64,000 nt of DNA from Chryseobacterium sp. MYb264. Lineage in GTDB: Bacteria > Bacteroidota > Bacteroidia > Flavobacteriales > Weeksellaceae. Shown in pieces: positions 28,784 through 36,575 of this stretch. The position numbers were made by a program, and so were the translations under genes. How positions within the stretch are numbered: the stretch's first letter is position 1; each line of letters opens with the position of its first letter. Under the pieces are notes generated by a model. That model did not search any database, had not been told where the DNA came from, and saw only the letters and a program-made list of their open reading frames with translations. The DNA lies in the NCBI RefSeq assembly GCF_035974275.1, contig NZ_CP142422.1:1736001-1800000 (forward strand), given 5' to 3'.

Positions 28784-29215
28784 TTAGTTATTTTCGATAG
28801 TTAATCCTTCGTGTGCAAGCTCCAACGTTTCAATAGCCACCTCGTTACCTTCAGCTTTAAGATCCGTTGACTGCAATTTAAGTGGGAATGCATTTTTCAC
28901 TTTCCAAGTTACTGCAGGCTCTCCGTTTTCGTCCAAAAGGGAAATCGTAATCGATCTTCTTTCTACCGTATTCAACTGAATAGACTGGAACCAATCAAAA
29001 AACTCGTTGTCTTTTTTGAAAGTCCCTCTCTTTAACGTAATGTTATTGAAAACTCTCAATCCCGGCATCTTGATTTTGCTGAAATCCGGACTTGCACCAT
29101 GTCTGTATTCAATCAGTCCCGCTTCGATATTTAATCCGGAAACTTCCTGAAAACCTACTTTTGTTCCGCCCCAATCTACTTCAAAGGCAAACTTTACTAA
29201 TGGATATGTACTCAT
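28784..29215 (-). CDS. Tail tube protein, copy 1
   Basis: This protein is identical to the 143-residue tube protein at 26751. It lies between two sheath genes in the order sheath, tube, sheath, tube. Two intact identical copies suggest a dosage effect or recent duplication kept by gene conversion; either copy should supply the main tube subunit. Confidence 0.92.
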   Translation of the reverse strand: MSTYPLVKFAFEVDWGGTKVGFQEVSGLNIEAGLIEYRHGASPDFSKIKMPGLRVFNNITLKRGTFKKDNEFFDWFQSIQLNTVERRSITISLLDENGEPAVTWKVKNAFPLKLQSTDLKAEGNEVAIETLELAHEGLTIENN

Positions 29216-29333
29216 TTTTGTATATATATTTATTGTTATTTAATGTGAACCCGACATTCAAAATTCAAAGTTTAAGGTTTAAGGTTTAAGGTTTGAGGTT
29301 TAAAGTTTAATGATTTTTAAAATTCAGACCTCA

Positions 29334-29376
29334 CCCACTTGGCTCTTTTTACTTTTTAATTTTTACTTTTTACTTC
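29334..29376. repeat. Dispersed intergenic repeat
   Basis: This copy of the CCCACTTGGCTC repeat lies inside the duplicated block and matches the copy at 27301. Confidence 0.65.
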
Positions 29377-29436
29377 TACTAATTATTCAAAATCAAACAA
29401 TTAACATCGAGTTCGCTTTATTTAGTTTAATTTGGA

Positions 29437-31098
29437 TTAAGCTTCCTGTAATTTGTGAGAAAAACGAAGCACGATAAATTCAGCCGGACGAACCGCTGCC
29501 ATACCGATCTCGATATTCATTCTTCCTTCCAGAATATCCTGTGCAGACATCGTTTTATTTAAACCTACGCTTACGTAATAAGCTTCTTCTGGCTTGCTTC
29601 CGGCCAATGCGCCATCCTGCCACTGTTGATTTAAGAAATTCTCGATCATCGTCTGAACACGGATCCAGGTATTCGCTGTATTCGGTTCGAAAACGAAACG
29701 CTCTGTCGCTTTTTTCACAGACTCTTCTACCATACTGAAGAAACGACGTACAGAGATATATCTCCACTCATTGCTGTTTCCGTCTAATGTTCTTGCTCCC
29801 CAAACCAAGGTTCCTTTTCCGGCAAATGCTCTGATCGCGTTGATGGATTTTCCTGTAGAAGTGTCTACATTAAGATCATCCTGTTCTTTATTTGAAATTT
29901 TTGAAACAGGTGCCACAACATAGTTTAATCCTATATTTGCCGGTGCTTTGAATACGCCGGAAGTATTGTCTACGGTTGCATATACTCCTGCGATTGCAGA
30001 TGAAGGCGATAATACCACGGCTTCAGCTTCAATTGCTTTTTTAGCCTGATTGTATAATTCAGAGTTCTTGAATTTCAATGCTTCCAAAGTAGTCACTCCG
30101 GATACCCCCGTTACTGATATTCCGGAATCACTGAAATCATAAGTTAGCGCTGTTTTTAATTTTGGATGATAAGCAGCTCCGTAATTTAACCCTTCAGTAC
30201 CTACTTCTCTTCTGAAAATAACATCATTCCCAAGAACATCCATAATAACGAATCTGTCCTTTAATGCTTCAGCCTGCCTAAGAGCATCATTATATAAAGA
30301 ATACGCTTTGGTAATCGAAAGATCTGAATTCGCAAATTCTACTTTATTAAAATTACCGGCAGCATCATATTTAATAGCAGATAAAGTAAATTTATCAGCA
30401 GTCGCATCACTAAGTGCCTGTTCTGCAGCATCGGAGGCTTTTTTGGCAGCAACAAGAGCGGCAGCAGCAGCCACAGCAGCGGCTGCAAGAGCAGCATCTC
30501 CCGGATCAGCATCAGAGGCAGCCTGTGCAGCTTTATCATCTTGCTCAGCCTGAGTCAGGTGAGCAGCAGCCTGACCAGCAGCAGTTTCGGCAGCAGTTTC
30601 AGCCAAAGCTGCAGCATCAAAAGCTTTTTCAGCATCAATTTTAGCAACAGAAGCATTATACACTTCTGCATCGGTAGCTACTAAGCCTTGAAGGTCCGGG
30701 AAAACAATAAGCGTAGGTTCGTCTTCTTTTCTCAACAGCTTCAGACCCGCCTGCAACTCATCTACCTTTACCTCAGAATAATTCCCGACAGAGATAATAT
30801 AACATGGTCCTCCGCCATTGGCAAAATACATTTGCATCGCATAATACATTTTGAAATCGCTTACTTTAGGCTGTGTTGCAGTGGCAACGCCATCTTTGAA
30901 AGCTACAGCAAAAGTTTCAGGGTTCGCCTTTCCAAAAAGATTTTCGTATTCCAGCATAGAAGAAATTCTTGTCGGCTTATTAAGCTCTCCCTCTTCTGTA
31001 TAACCAATAAAAGCAGGAATAGCTGTTTCAACTTGTGCTACGGAAGGTGGAAATTTCTCGTGTTCCTCCACATAGACTCCAGGGGTTTTGTAATTCAT
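29437..31098 (-). CDS. Tail sheath protein with Ala-rich coiled insertion (553 residues)
   Basis: The N-terminus (NYKTPGVYVEEHEKFPPSVA) and the C-terminal ~190 residues are nearly the same as in the 451-residue sheath. Between residues about 155 and 250 lies an Ala-rich helical insertion (AETAAETAAGQAAAHLTQAE, ALAAAAVAAAAALVAAKKA) that the other sheaths lack. It sits in the surface-exposed domain, so it should project from the outside of the sheath as a helical hairpin. The function is otherwise standard contraction. Its start is 69 bases after the stop of the preceding sheath gene. Confidence 0.92.
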   Translation of the reverse strand: MNYKTPGVYVEEHEKFPPSVAQVETAIPAFIGYTEEGELNKPTRISSMLEYENLFGKANPETFAVAFKDGVATATQPKVSDFKMYYAMQMYFANGGGPCYIISVGNYSEVKVDELQAGLKLLRKEDEPTLIVFPDLQGLVATDAEVYNASVAKIDAEKAFDAAALAETAAETAAGQAAAHLTQAEQDDKAAQAASDADPGDAALAAAAVAAAAALVAAKKASDAAEQALSDATADKFTLSAIKYDAAGNFNKVEFANSDLSITKAYSLYNDALRQAEALKDRFVIMDVLGNDVIFRREVGTEGLNYGAAYHPKLKTALTYDFSDSGISVTGVSGVTTLEALKFKNSELYNQAKKAIEAEAVVLSPSSAIAGVYATVDNTSGVFKAPANIGLNYVVAPVSKISNKEQDDLNVDTSTGKSINAIRAFAGKGTLVWGARTLDGNSNEWRYISVRRFFSMVEESVKKATERFVFEPNTANTWIRVQTMIENFLNQQWQDGALAGSKPEEAYYVSVGLNKTMSAQDILEGRMNIEIGMAAVRPAEFIVLRFSHKLQEA

Positions 31099-31167
31099 TT
31101 GTTAAAAATTTTAAATTAATATTAATTGTATTTCGAAGGTTGACTTCGACTGTTTATTCGTTATAAT

Positions 31168-32883
31168 TTATGATTGTTGTAATTGGTGTGAAAAATTCAG
31201 GGTGATGAATTCCGCAGGGCGTGATAAAGCAATTTCTATAGATATATTCATGGTTTTAGGCTTAATGTCATCTCCTTTAACTTTAACATCATAAGCTTCT
31301 TCAGGTGTACTGCCCGCCAATGCGCCTTCGACCCACTGCTGATTCAGAAAATTTTCAATCATCGTTTTTGCTTTTAGCCAGGTATGCGGAATATTAGGCT
31401 GATTAATGAATTTTCCGTCCACCAATGCTCTTTTGATTGAAAGTTCGATCAGATCATAATAACGGCGTACATTGATGTATTTCCAATTCTCATTCTGTCC
31501 GTCAAAGGTTCTTGCGCCCCAAACCAGATGGCCTTTTCCTGTAAAAGTCCGGATGGTATTGATGGATCCTGAATCATGCACATTCAGGGTAGACTGTTCT
31601 TTATCTGATATTTTTTCCGTAGGAGCCGTAACGTAGCTAAGACTAACATTTGCCGGTGCTTTCCACACGCCTCTTACATTATCAATTCTTCCATATAATC
31701 CTGCCATTGTGGAAGACGGAGGTAAAACCACTTTCAGACTCATGATCTCTTTTTTCACCTGGTGATATAATGCAGAATTAGCTAATTGCAGACTTTGAAG
31801 TGTTAATCCATCTGCTGCTCCTACCTCATCTTTAACCCCAAGAATGGCATCGATCAGGTCACTGAATTCTCCTTTAAAAAGAGGTGTTTCTTTGTTTAAG
31901 CCTTCAGGAATTACAAAATCATCAATAATTCCGGTACGGATGGCATCCACTACCTCCTGCGCATCTTCGATTGCTTTTACCAAAGCAGCTTTTGCATCCG
32001 GTGTCCCGTTCGACATTTCATCGGCAGTTTCATTGATTTCTGCCGTAATGGCAACCGTCTGGCTCAGTAAGTCTGCCAATACAAAACCATTGGCATTTCC
32101 ACTTTCGATTTCAGCACTGGCAAGACTTTGTAATTCTGTTAAAGCATTAATTTCTTTAGCATAAAAAACAGCGCTGGTCTGTCCCTCCTTTTGAAGACCT
32201 TTATGTACGATCGGTATGGTATCCTCATCAAAGGTATAATTCAGAATAGTGGTTAAGTGCGGGAAATATGCTGCAGCATGCGTGGTTAGTTCGCTAATTC
32301 CTTTTCTGAGATTCTCAATCGTATTCTTATTATCTGATAAGATGGTAGAATCACCTAAATACGTATCTAACAGTAGGAATCTGTTTTTTATCGATTTAGC
32401 CTGCTGTATTGCCTGTTTATAAATAAGGTAGAATTCATCTTCATCTGTTAATGATACCGCATCCGGAAAAACAATAAGCGAAAGCTCTTCGATATCTTTG
32501 ATCGCCTCTAAACCGGTGTTCAGATGGGGATATTGAACGCCTGCCTCTGTGTAATTTCCAACAGAAACAATGTAACACGGGCCACCACCATTCGCGAAAT
32601 ACATCTGAAGCGAATAATACATTAAAAATTTTGCTTCGGGCGCTATAATCTGGATTCCTTTGCCGTCAATATCCTGAAGCCGGATACTTTCTTCTTTGGC
32701 TTCCCCGAAATATTTTTTATATTCTAAAAGAGAGCTAATTTTGCGGGGTTTATTAGTATAGCCAACAGGCGTTAACTGAGTATATCCTATAAAGGCAGGG
32801 ATTGCCGTGTCTACTAATGAAATTGAATTCGGAAGTCGCGTAATTTCTTCAACTGAAACACCTGGTGTTGTTGGATTTTGCAT
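31168..32883 (-). CDS. Tail sheath protein, divergent paralogue (571 residues)
   Basis: The N-terminus TTPGVSVEEITRLPNSISLV and the C-terminal domain (LVWGARTFDGQNENWKYINV, FLNQQWVEGALAG, RPAEFITLNFSHQLQ) define a sheath. The domain between residues about 225 and 390 is a different, charged insertion (IEDAQEVVDAIRTGIIDDF). It is the first sheath of the operon, following the terminator-like gene, a position taken by a distinct sheath type in Afp clusters. Three sheath paralogues are normal for this family. Confidence 0.92.
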   Translation of the reverse strand: MQNPTTPGVSVEEITRLPNSISLVDTAIPAFIGYTQLTPVGYTNKPRKISSLLEYKKYFGEAKEESIRLQDIDGKGIQIIAPEAKFLMYYSLQMYFANGGGPCYIVSVGNYTEAGVQYPHLNTGLEAIKDIEELSLIVFPDAVSLTDEDEFYLIYKQAIQQAKSIKNRFLLLDTYLGDSTILSDNKNTIENLRKGISELTTHAAAYFPHLTTILNYTFDEDTIPIVHKGLQKEGQTSAVFYAKEINALTELQSLASAEIESGNANGFVLADLLSQTVAITAEINETADEMSNGTPDAKAALVKAIEDAQEVVDAIRTGIIDDFVIPEGLNKETPLFKGEFSDLIDAILGVKDEVGAADGLTLQSLQLANSALYHQVKKEIMSLKVVLPPSSTMAGLYGRIDNVRGVWKAPANVSLSYVTAPTEKISDKEQSTLNVHDSGSINTIRTFTGKGHLVWGARTFDGQNENWKYINVRRYYDLIELSIKRALVDGKFINQPNIPHTWLKAKTMIENFLNQQWVEGALAGSTPEEAYDVKVKGDDIKPKTMNISIEIALSRPAEFITLNFSHQLQQS

Positions 32884-32928
32884 GTTCGAAAAATTTGAGT
32901 TAAAGGTTATTCGTTTTTATTGGTATCG

Positions 32929-33501
32929 TTAATCAACTTTAAAGCTTTCTATCGCTACTTCGTCAATTAAGTTAATATCTTCTTTTGCAGTTGCCGCTAT
33001 CTCCACTACACTGATTTTATAGAATGCAGAAGGCATCACCTTTCCGCCTAATAATCCCCATACGTAACTCAGCTGCTCAAAAGGAATAGAATGTAATTCA
33101 ATTCTGAATTTGAAGCCATTGTACTCTAAGACACTATTGGTCTGGAAAATCTCAATCACTTTGGAGATATCAGATAGTGATTTTTCGTATGCATCTCTGT
33201 TGGCAGCAATCATCACATATAAATTTAAATAAGCCGGTGGATTTTGCTTTTCCATGTCATATTGAAGCGGTGTTTCAGTTCTCACTGTTCTGGTATACCA
33301 TGATCTGTTTTTCAGGGTAGATTCCTCTTCAACATTCAGTAAAGTAATCACTACTTTATTGGCCACAGCGGACGTATCATCAGCTTCACTTTTAACGATA
33401 TTCTCAACAACCGCAATTTCGCCGCTTTGATTACCGTCTTTTAATCCGTGAACCGGATCATTCAGTTTATTCTTTAAAATTGTCAGTACATTATCTATCA
33501 T
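32929..33501 (-). CDS. Pvc16/DUF4255-type terminator protein, first gene of the eCIS operon
   Basis: The 190-residue protein starts MIDNVLTILKNKLN and contains VVITLLNVEEESTLKNRSWY and PAYLNLYVMIAANRDAYEKSLSDI, matching the DUF4255/Pvc16 N-terminal family. Such proteins cap the tube and sheath and set their ends. It leads the 24-kb leftward operon; a Bacteroidota promoter and an inverted repeat lie directly upstream. Confidence 0.9.
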   Translation of the reverse strand: MIDNVLTILKNKLNDPVHGLKDGNQSGEIAVVENIVKSEADDTSAVANKVVITLLNVEEESTLKNRSWYTRTVRTETPLQYDMEKQNPPAYLNLYVMIAANRDAYEKSLSDISKVIEIFQTNSVLEYNGFKFRIELHSIPFEQLSYVWGLLGGKVMPSAFYKISVVEIAATAKEDINLIDEVAIESFKVD

Positions 33502-33524
33502 AATTTCTGTTCTTTATTGTGATG

Positions 33525-33557
33525 CAAACTTACAATCCCCTGCCCTCAAAAGACAAA
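33525..33557 (-). promoter_or_regulatory. Promoter of the main eCIS operon
   Basis: On the minus strand, TAAGTTTG (33525-33532) matches the -7 consensus TAnnTTTG, and TTTG (33554-33557) lies 21 bases upstream as the -33 element. The predicted leader is only about 15-20 bases before ATG 33501. Confidence 0.6.
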
Positions 33558-33568
33558 TATTTTGAGGG
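33543..33568. promoter_or_regulatory. Candidate operator over the eCIS promoter
   Basis: CCCTCAAAA and TTTTGAGGG form a perfect 9-bp inverted repeat with an 8-base spacer. The -33 element lies inside the spacer, so a bound dimer would block or replace RNA polymerase contacts there. The sequence does not match the palindrome upstream of the S24 repressor gene, so another regulator is likely. Confidence 0.5.
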
Positions 33569-33730
33569 GTCAAACCTGTCTTTGCAGTAAGTAGGATTTT
33601 TTCCTTTTTCAAAAAACAACCGAAGAACAAAACACAAACATCTATTTATCAAAACCTTAAGCATTTAAATAAAAGTAAAAATTCAGCCGCTTAATTTTTA
33701 TAGTCTAATCATGGTGAAGTACTTTATGTA

Positions 33731-33790
33731 GAAAACTAAATTTGATTCCCCAGCCATAAAGGATGTAAATTTAATTTTCACACCCAATTT
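33731..33790. repeat. Direct repeat, copy 1, between divergent eCIS arms
   Basis: About 60 bases (GAAAACTAAATTTGATTCCC...) match 34111-34170 at roughly four bases in five. A miniature element lies between the two copies. Confidence 0.5.
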
Positions 33791-33797
33791 TTCTATT

Positions 33798-33992
33798 AGA
33801 GGCTGTTTAAATTTTATTGCCAAAAATTTTTATAGCTATTTTGAGATGGATTTTTTGCTTCGTGTTTGCAGATTTAGCGGGCTCAATCAAAAATAGGAAG
33901 TGAAAAATACGCTCAAAAGAGCATCAAAATGGAGCAAAGATCAACTTCATTAAGGATAATAAATAAAACGGTAAAATTTTAAACAGGCTCTT
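33798..33992. mobile_element. Miniature inverted-repeat element, about 195 bp, copy 1
   Basis: The ends are AGAGGCTGTTTAAATTTTA and TAAAATTTTAAACAGGCTCT, imperfect inverted repeats of 19-20 bases. A nearly identical copy lies at 48980-49172. There is no reading frame of note inside. It occupies the space between the two divergent eCIS arms. Confidence 0.75.
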
Positions 33993-34110
33993 AAACCTAT
34001 TGTTTGTTCAAGAATCTTGAAAATGTAAAAGAGGCTCCCTAAAAACTTGAACTAAATGACACCCTTTACGAATGGGTAAAGTCATTTGGATTAATTTTAC
34101 TCTACAACGA

Positions 34111-34170
34111 GAAAATTAAATTTGATTCACCGGCCGTAAAGGGTGCAAATTTCATTTTCATACAGACTTT
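34111..34170. repeat. Direct repeat, copy 2, between divergent eCIS arms
   Basis: This is the partner of 33731-33790. Nearby, at about 34061-34087, CACCCTTTAC-GAAT-GGGTAAAG forms an imperfect palindrome sharing the CCCTTTAC core with the repeat. The rest of 33569-34404 contains no gene I can support. Confidence 0.45.
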
Positions 34171-34262
34171 ACCCATAAAATCAACACTGATAGAATCTGT
34201 AAAAAATTCATCCAAATTCTACTTCTCTTCTTAAATACCATTTACATTTCACCCGACCTCTC

Positions 34263-34300
34263 CCCACTTGGCTCTTTTAACTTTTAACTTTTTTACTTCT
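34263..34300. repeat. Dispersed intergenic repeat
   Basis: CCACTTGGCTCTTTTAACTT followed by T-rich tract; same family as 27301 and 29334. Confidence 0.55.
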
Positions 34301-34404
34301 CTCTTTCCATTCTACTGCAAAGACAGAACGGAGCCCCCTCATTATTAGCCAGATGGATTTTCTTGCTCTAATTTTGACCCCAATAATTTTAAAAACTTAT
34401 TCTC

Positions 34405-34725
34405 ATGAATATCAAAAATCTTTTTGGCAAGCGCAATGAAATCATTGGCGGCCATTTCAATGAATTACGCTCAAAAATGGGCATGGCAAATCAAAATGAA
34501 GAGGTAATTTTTGCCTTAAGAGAGGAAATCTGTAATGCCTGTCCTCTGAAAAACGGCAACAACTGCAATGCTATGAAATGGATGAATCCTGAAACACTGG
34601 ATGTTGTGGATGCTCCTCAGGAAGGCTTTATCAGAGGCTGTGGATGCCGACTGAGTGCCAAACAGAAGTCAAAATTAAGCCTGTGTCCGGCCGGATTCTG
34701 GGGTGGAGAATTCGACAATAAATAA
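34405..34725 (+). CDS. Small Cys-rich protein of the right eCIS arm
   Basis: The 106-residue protein has seven cysteines arranged as ICNACPLKNGNNCN (residues about 47-60), GCGCRLSAK (about 81-89) and LCPAGFW near the end. This spacing suggests a zinc-ribbon or other metal-binding fold; similar small proteins occur in Bacteroidota phages as far as I recall. No signal peptide is seen. It is the first gene of the rightward arm, 47 bases ahead of the tape-measure gene. A role in assembly or regulation is possible but not shown. Confidence 0.7.
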   Translation: MNIKNLFGKRNEIIGGHFNELRSKMGMANQNEEVIFALREEICNACPLKNGNNCNAMKWMNPETLDVVDAPQEGFIRGCGCRLSAKQKSKLSLCPAGFWGGEFDNK

Positions 34726-34772
34726 AACCTCCCGATAATCACCTACAGCACATCATTAAATACCTATTTGAA

Positions 34773-36245
34773 GTGAAATCAGATCATATTATTCAGAAAG
34801 TTTTTGTTGAAATTACCGTCAACAATAAAGAAAAAGCCTACCAGATCAAAGACAACATCAGCAGTTTTCTCTCTGCTGATGTTTTCCCTGAAATAGAAAA
34901 ATACATCAATTCTTTAGAGCATACATTAGCGGGACGTACGCTGCAAATCCCTCATCTTGAGTTCAATCTGGATGTAAAAAGCAGTTCGCTGAATACTGAA
35001 TTAAAAGAAAAAATAGCCGAGCTTTTTAAAGAAGAACTTTCTGAAATTATACGGCCTCTTGAAACTTTGGATCATGAAGGAGAAAAAGACGCTAAAGCTT
35101 ATCTGGTGGGCAATCAGGAGAAATTAGTACAAACTTTTATTTATTTTTTAGAAACCGGATCGATGCCCTGGTGGAATTCAGAGAAAAAAGGCATTGACTT
35201 TTTGGAACCGACGGTGTTTGAGATGCTGCTACTCACTCCAAGTCTTCAGAAAAGCCTGATTTCCATTCTGCCAAAGCAAAATGTTAGGGATAGAATCATC
35301 TATCAGCTTCCGGACAGGCAAATTGCCCAACTGTGCCGGATCATTTTGGAAAATAAGGAAGCGGAAATCAATTTAGAATCAGTTATTATCAGTCGTATCT
35401 CCAAAATGAGTTCTGACAAAAGAATTTTCATCTGGCAATTTGTTTTAAACCTATTATCCGAGTATCTAGCCACTTCAAAAAATAATCTAAGGGAATATCT
35501 TTTACAACAAGTCTCAACAGCATCGCTAGCAGGATTGTCTACCCTAAAAGGCAACCATAAACAATGGAAAACTGTTGTTGAGATATTCCCTTTTATCACA
35601 GAAAATGAAATTCTCGAAAACATTGAAAAAATTCATGAAAGTATTGAAAACATCAAAAATAATGCTATACCAATACATGAAAACAGTGAAAAATCAGTAA
35701 AGAAAATCATTCAGGATCATCCTTTCGCTCAGGAAAATACAGTGCAAAATAATGGACAATACGTTCAAAATACGGGGCTTATTCTGATTCATCCTTTTAT
35801 GAAAACTTTTTTTGAGCATTGTGATCTCTGGAACGCTAAAAATCAAGAACTTATCGACCCCGAACGGTGTACCCATCTGCTTCATTATATCGCTACGGGA
35901 AAAACAAACGCTGCGGAATACGACATGCTTTTTGAAAAGTTCTTATGCAATATTCCTTTGAATCAAACCATTAACAGGCATATTAAACTTTCGCGAAAAC
36001 ACAAGGCACAGGCTAAAAATGTAATCGAAAGCGTACAGCACAACTGGGCTCCGATGAAAAAGTCCTCTCCTGCCTTATTACAAAACGAATTTTTCCAGCG
36101 TCCGGGTAAGCTGGTTACAACAGATTATGACTACACCTTAACCGTAGAACGAAAAACACAGGATATTTTACTGGATAAGCTTGGTTGGGGAATTGGTCTG
36201 GTGAAATTACCGTGGAAAGAAAAGTTTATGCTGGTGAACTGGTGA
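34773..36245 (+). CDS. Contractile injection system tape-measure protein (CIS_TMP, Afp14-like)
   Basis: The 490-residue protein starts at GTG 34773. The N-terminal segment HIIQKVFVEITVNNKEKAYQ with KDNISSFLSADVFPEIEKY is the signature of the CIS tape-measure family of Bacteroidota systems. The rest is helical and charged, and the C-terminal part ends in LPWGIGLVKLPWKEKFM-like residues typical of this family. The protein sets tube length; its size therefore relates to particle length. It lies apart from the main operon on the opposite strand, directly before the second effector. Confidence 0.87.
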   Translation: MKSDHIIQKVFVEITVNNKEKAYQIKDNISSFLSADVFPEIEKYINSLEHTLAGRTLQIPHLEFNLDVKSSSLNTELKEKIAELFKEELSEIIRPLETLDHEGEKDAKAYLVGNQEKLVQTFIYFLETGSMPWWNSEKKGIDFLEPTVFEMLLLTPSLQKSLISILPKQNVRDRIIYQLPDRQIAQLCRIILENKEAEINLESVIISRISKMSSDKRIFIWQFVLNLLSEYLATSKNNLREYLLQQVSTASLAGLSTLKGNHKQWKTVVEIFPFITENEILENIEKIHESIENIKNNAIPIHENSEKSVKKIIQDHPFAQENTVQNNGQYVQNTGLILIHPFMKTFFEHCDLWNAKNQELIDPERCTHLLHYIATGKTNAAEYDMLFEKFLCNIPLNQTINRHIKLSRKHKAQAKNVIESVQHNWAPMKKSSPALLQNEFFQRPGKLVTTDYDYTLTVERKTQDILLDKLGWGIGLVKLPWKEKFMLVNW

Positions 36246-36254
36246 TAGCCCAGC

Positions 36255-36290
36255 AAAAGTAAAAAGGTAAAAGTAAAAAGAGCCAAGTGG
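36255..36290. repeat. Dispersed intergenic repeat, inverted copy
   Basis: Reading on the plus strand, AAAGTAAAAAGAGCCAAGTGG is the reverse complement of the CCACTTGGCTC family seen at 27301, 29334 and 34263. Confidence 0.55.
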
Positions 36291-36349
36291 AGGAAGCCAT
36301 GATGAACAGCAAAATGTCCTTTACCAGACAAGTAGCTAACAGTCAACCC

Positions 36350-36420
36350 CTTCGAGTCAATAGTCAATCTTAAACAAACATAAAATTGACTTGCAAAGCA
36401 AAATTCACGATTCACCATAC
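36350..36420 (+). repeat. Tandem repeat unit 1 upstream of the right effector
   Basis: CTTCGAGTCAATAGTCAATC ... ATTGACTTGCAAAGCAAAAT is followed about 20 bases later by a second unit at 36440-36511. No gene lies in 36246-36575. Confidence 0.7.
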
Positions 36421-36439
36421 ATATTGATATGGTGAATTT

Positions 36440-36511
36440 CTTCGAGTCAATGGTCAACCTTAACCAGACGAAAAATTGACTTGCAAAGCAAAATTCACGA
36501 TTCAACATTCA
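36440..36511 (+). repeat. Tandem repeat unit 2 upstream of the right effector
   Basis: This unit of about 72 bases shares most positions with 36350-36420, including the exact run TTGACTTGCAAAGCAAAATT. Between the units lies ACCATACATATTGATATGGT, a small palindrome. Confidence 0.7.
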
Positions 36512-36575
36512 CCTCCCCCACCTCTTCCGTCATCCAGCCTTAAAACCTAAATATTAACTAGAAAAAAACAAGCCT

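Larger units (their letters stand above)
28784..29863. repeat. Duplicated tube-sheath block, copy farther from the baseplate genes
   Basis: This is the partner of the block at 26751-27830. The intergenic parts match nearly base for base, including the short-repeat tract at 29269-29308. Confidence 0.85.

Noticed and set aside
30308..30644. Ala-, Gln- and Leu-rich frames on both strands opposite the sheath insertion
   Set aside because: They are shadows of the GC-rich Ala-codon tract in the 553-residue sheath gene.
26751..33501. Prophage instead of eCIS
   Set aside because: No capsid, terminase, portal or integrase genes appear, and the CIS_TMP, DUF4255, DUF5908, PAAR and sheath paralogue set fits an extracellular contractile injection system.
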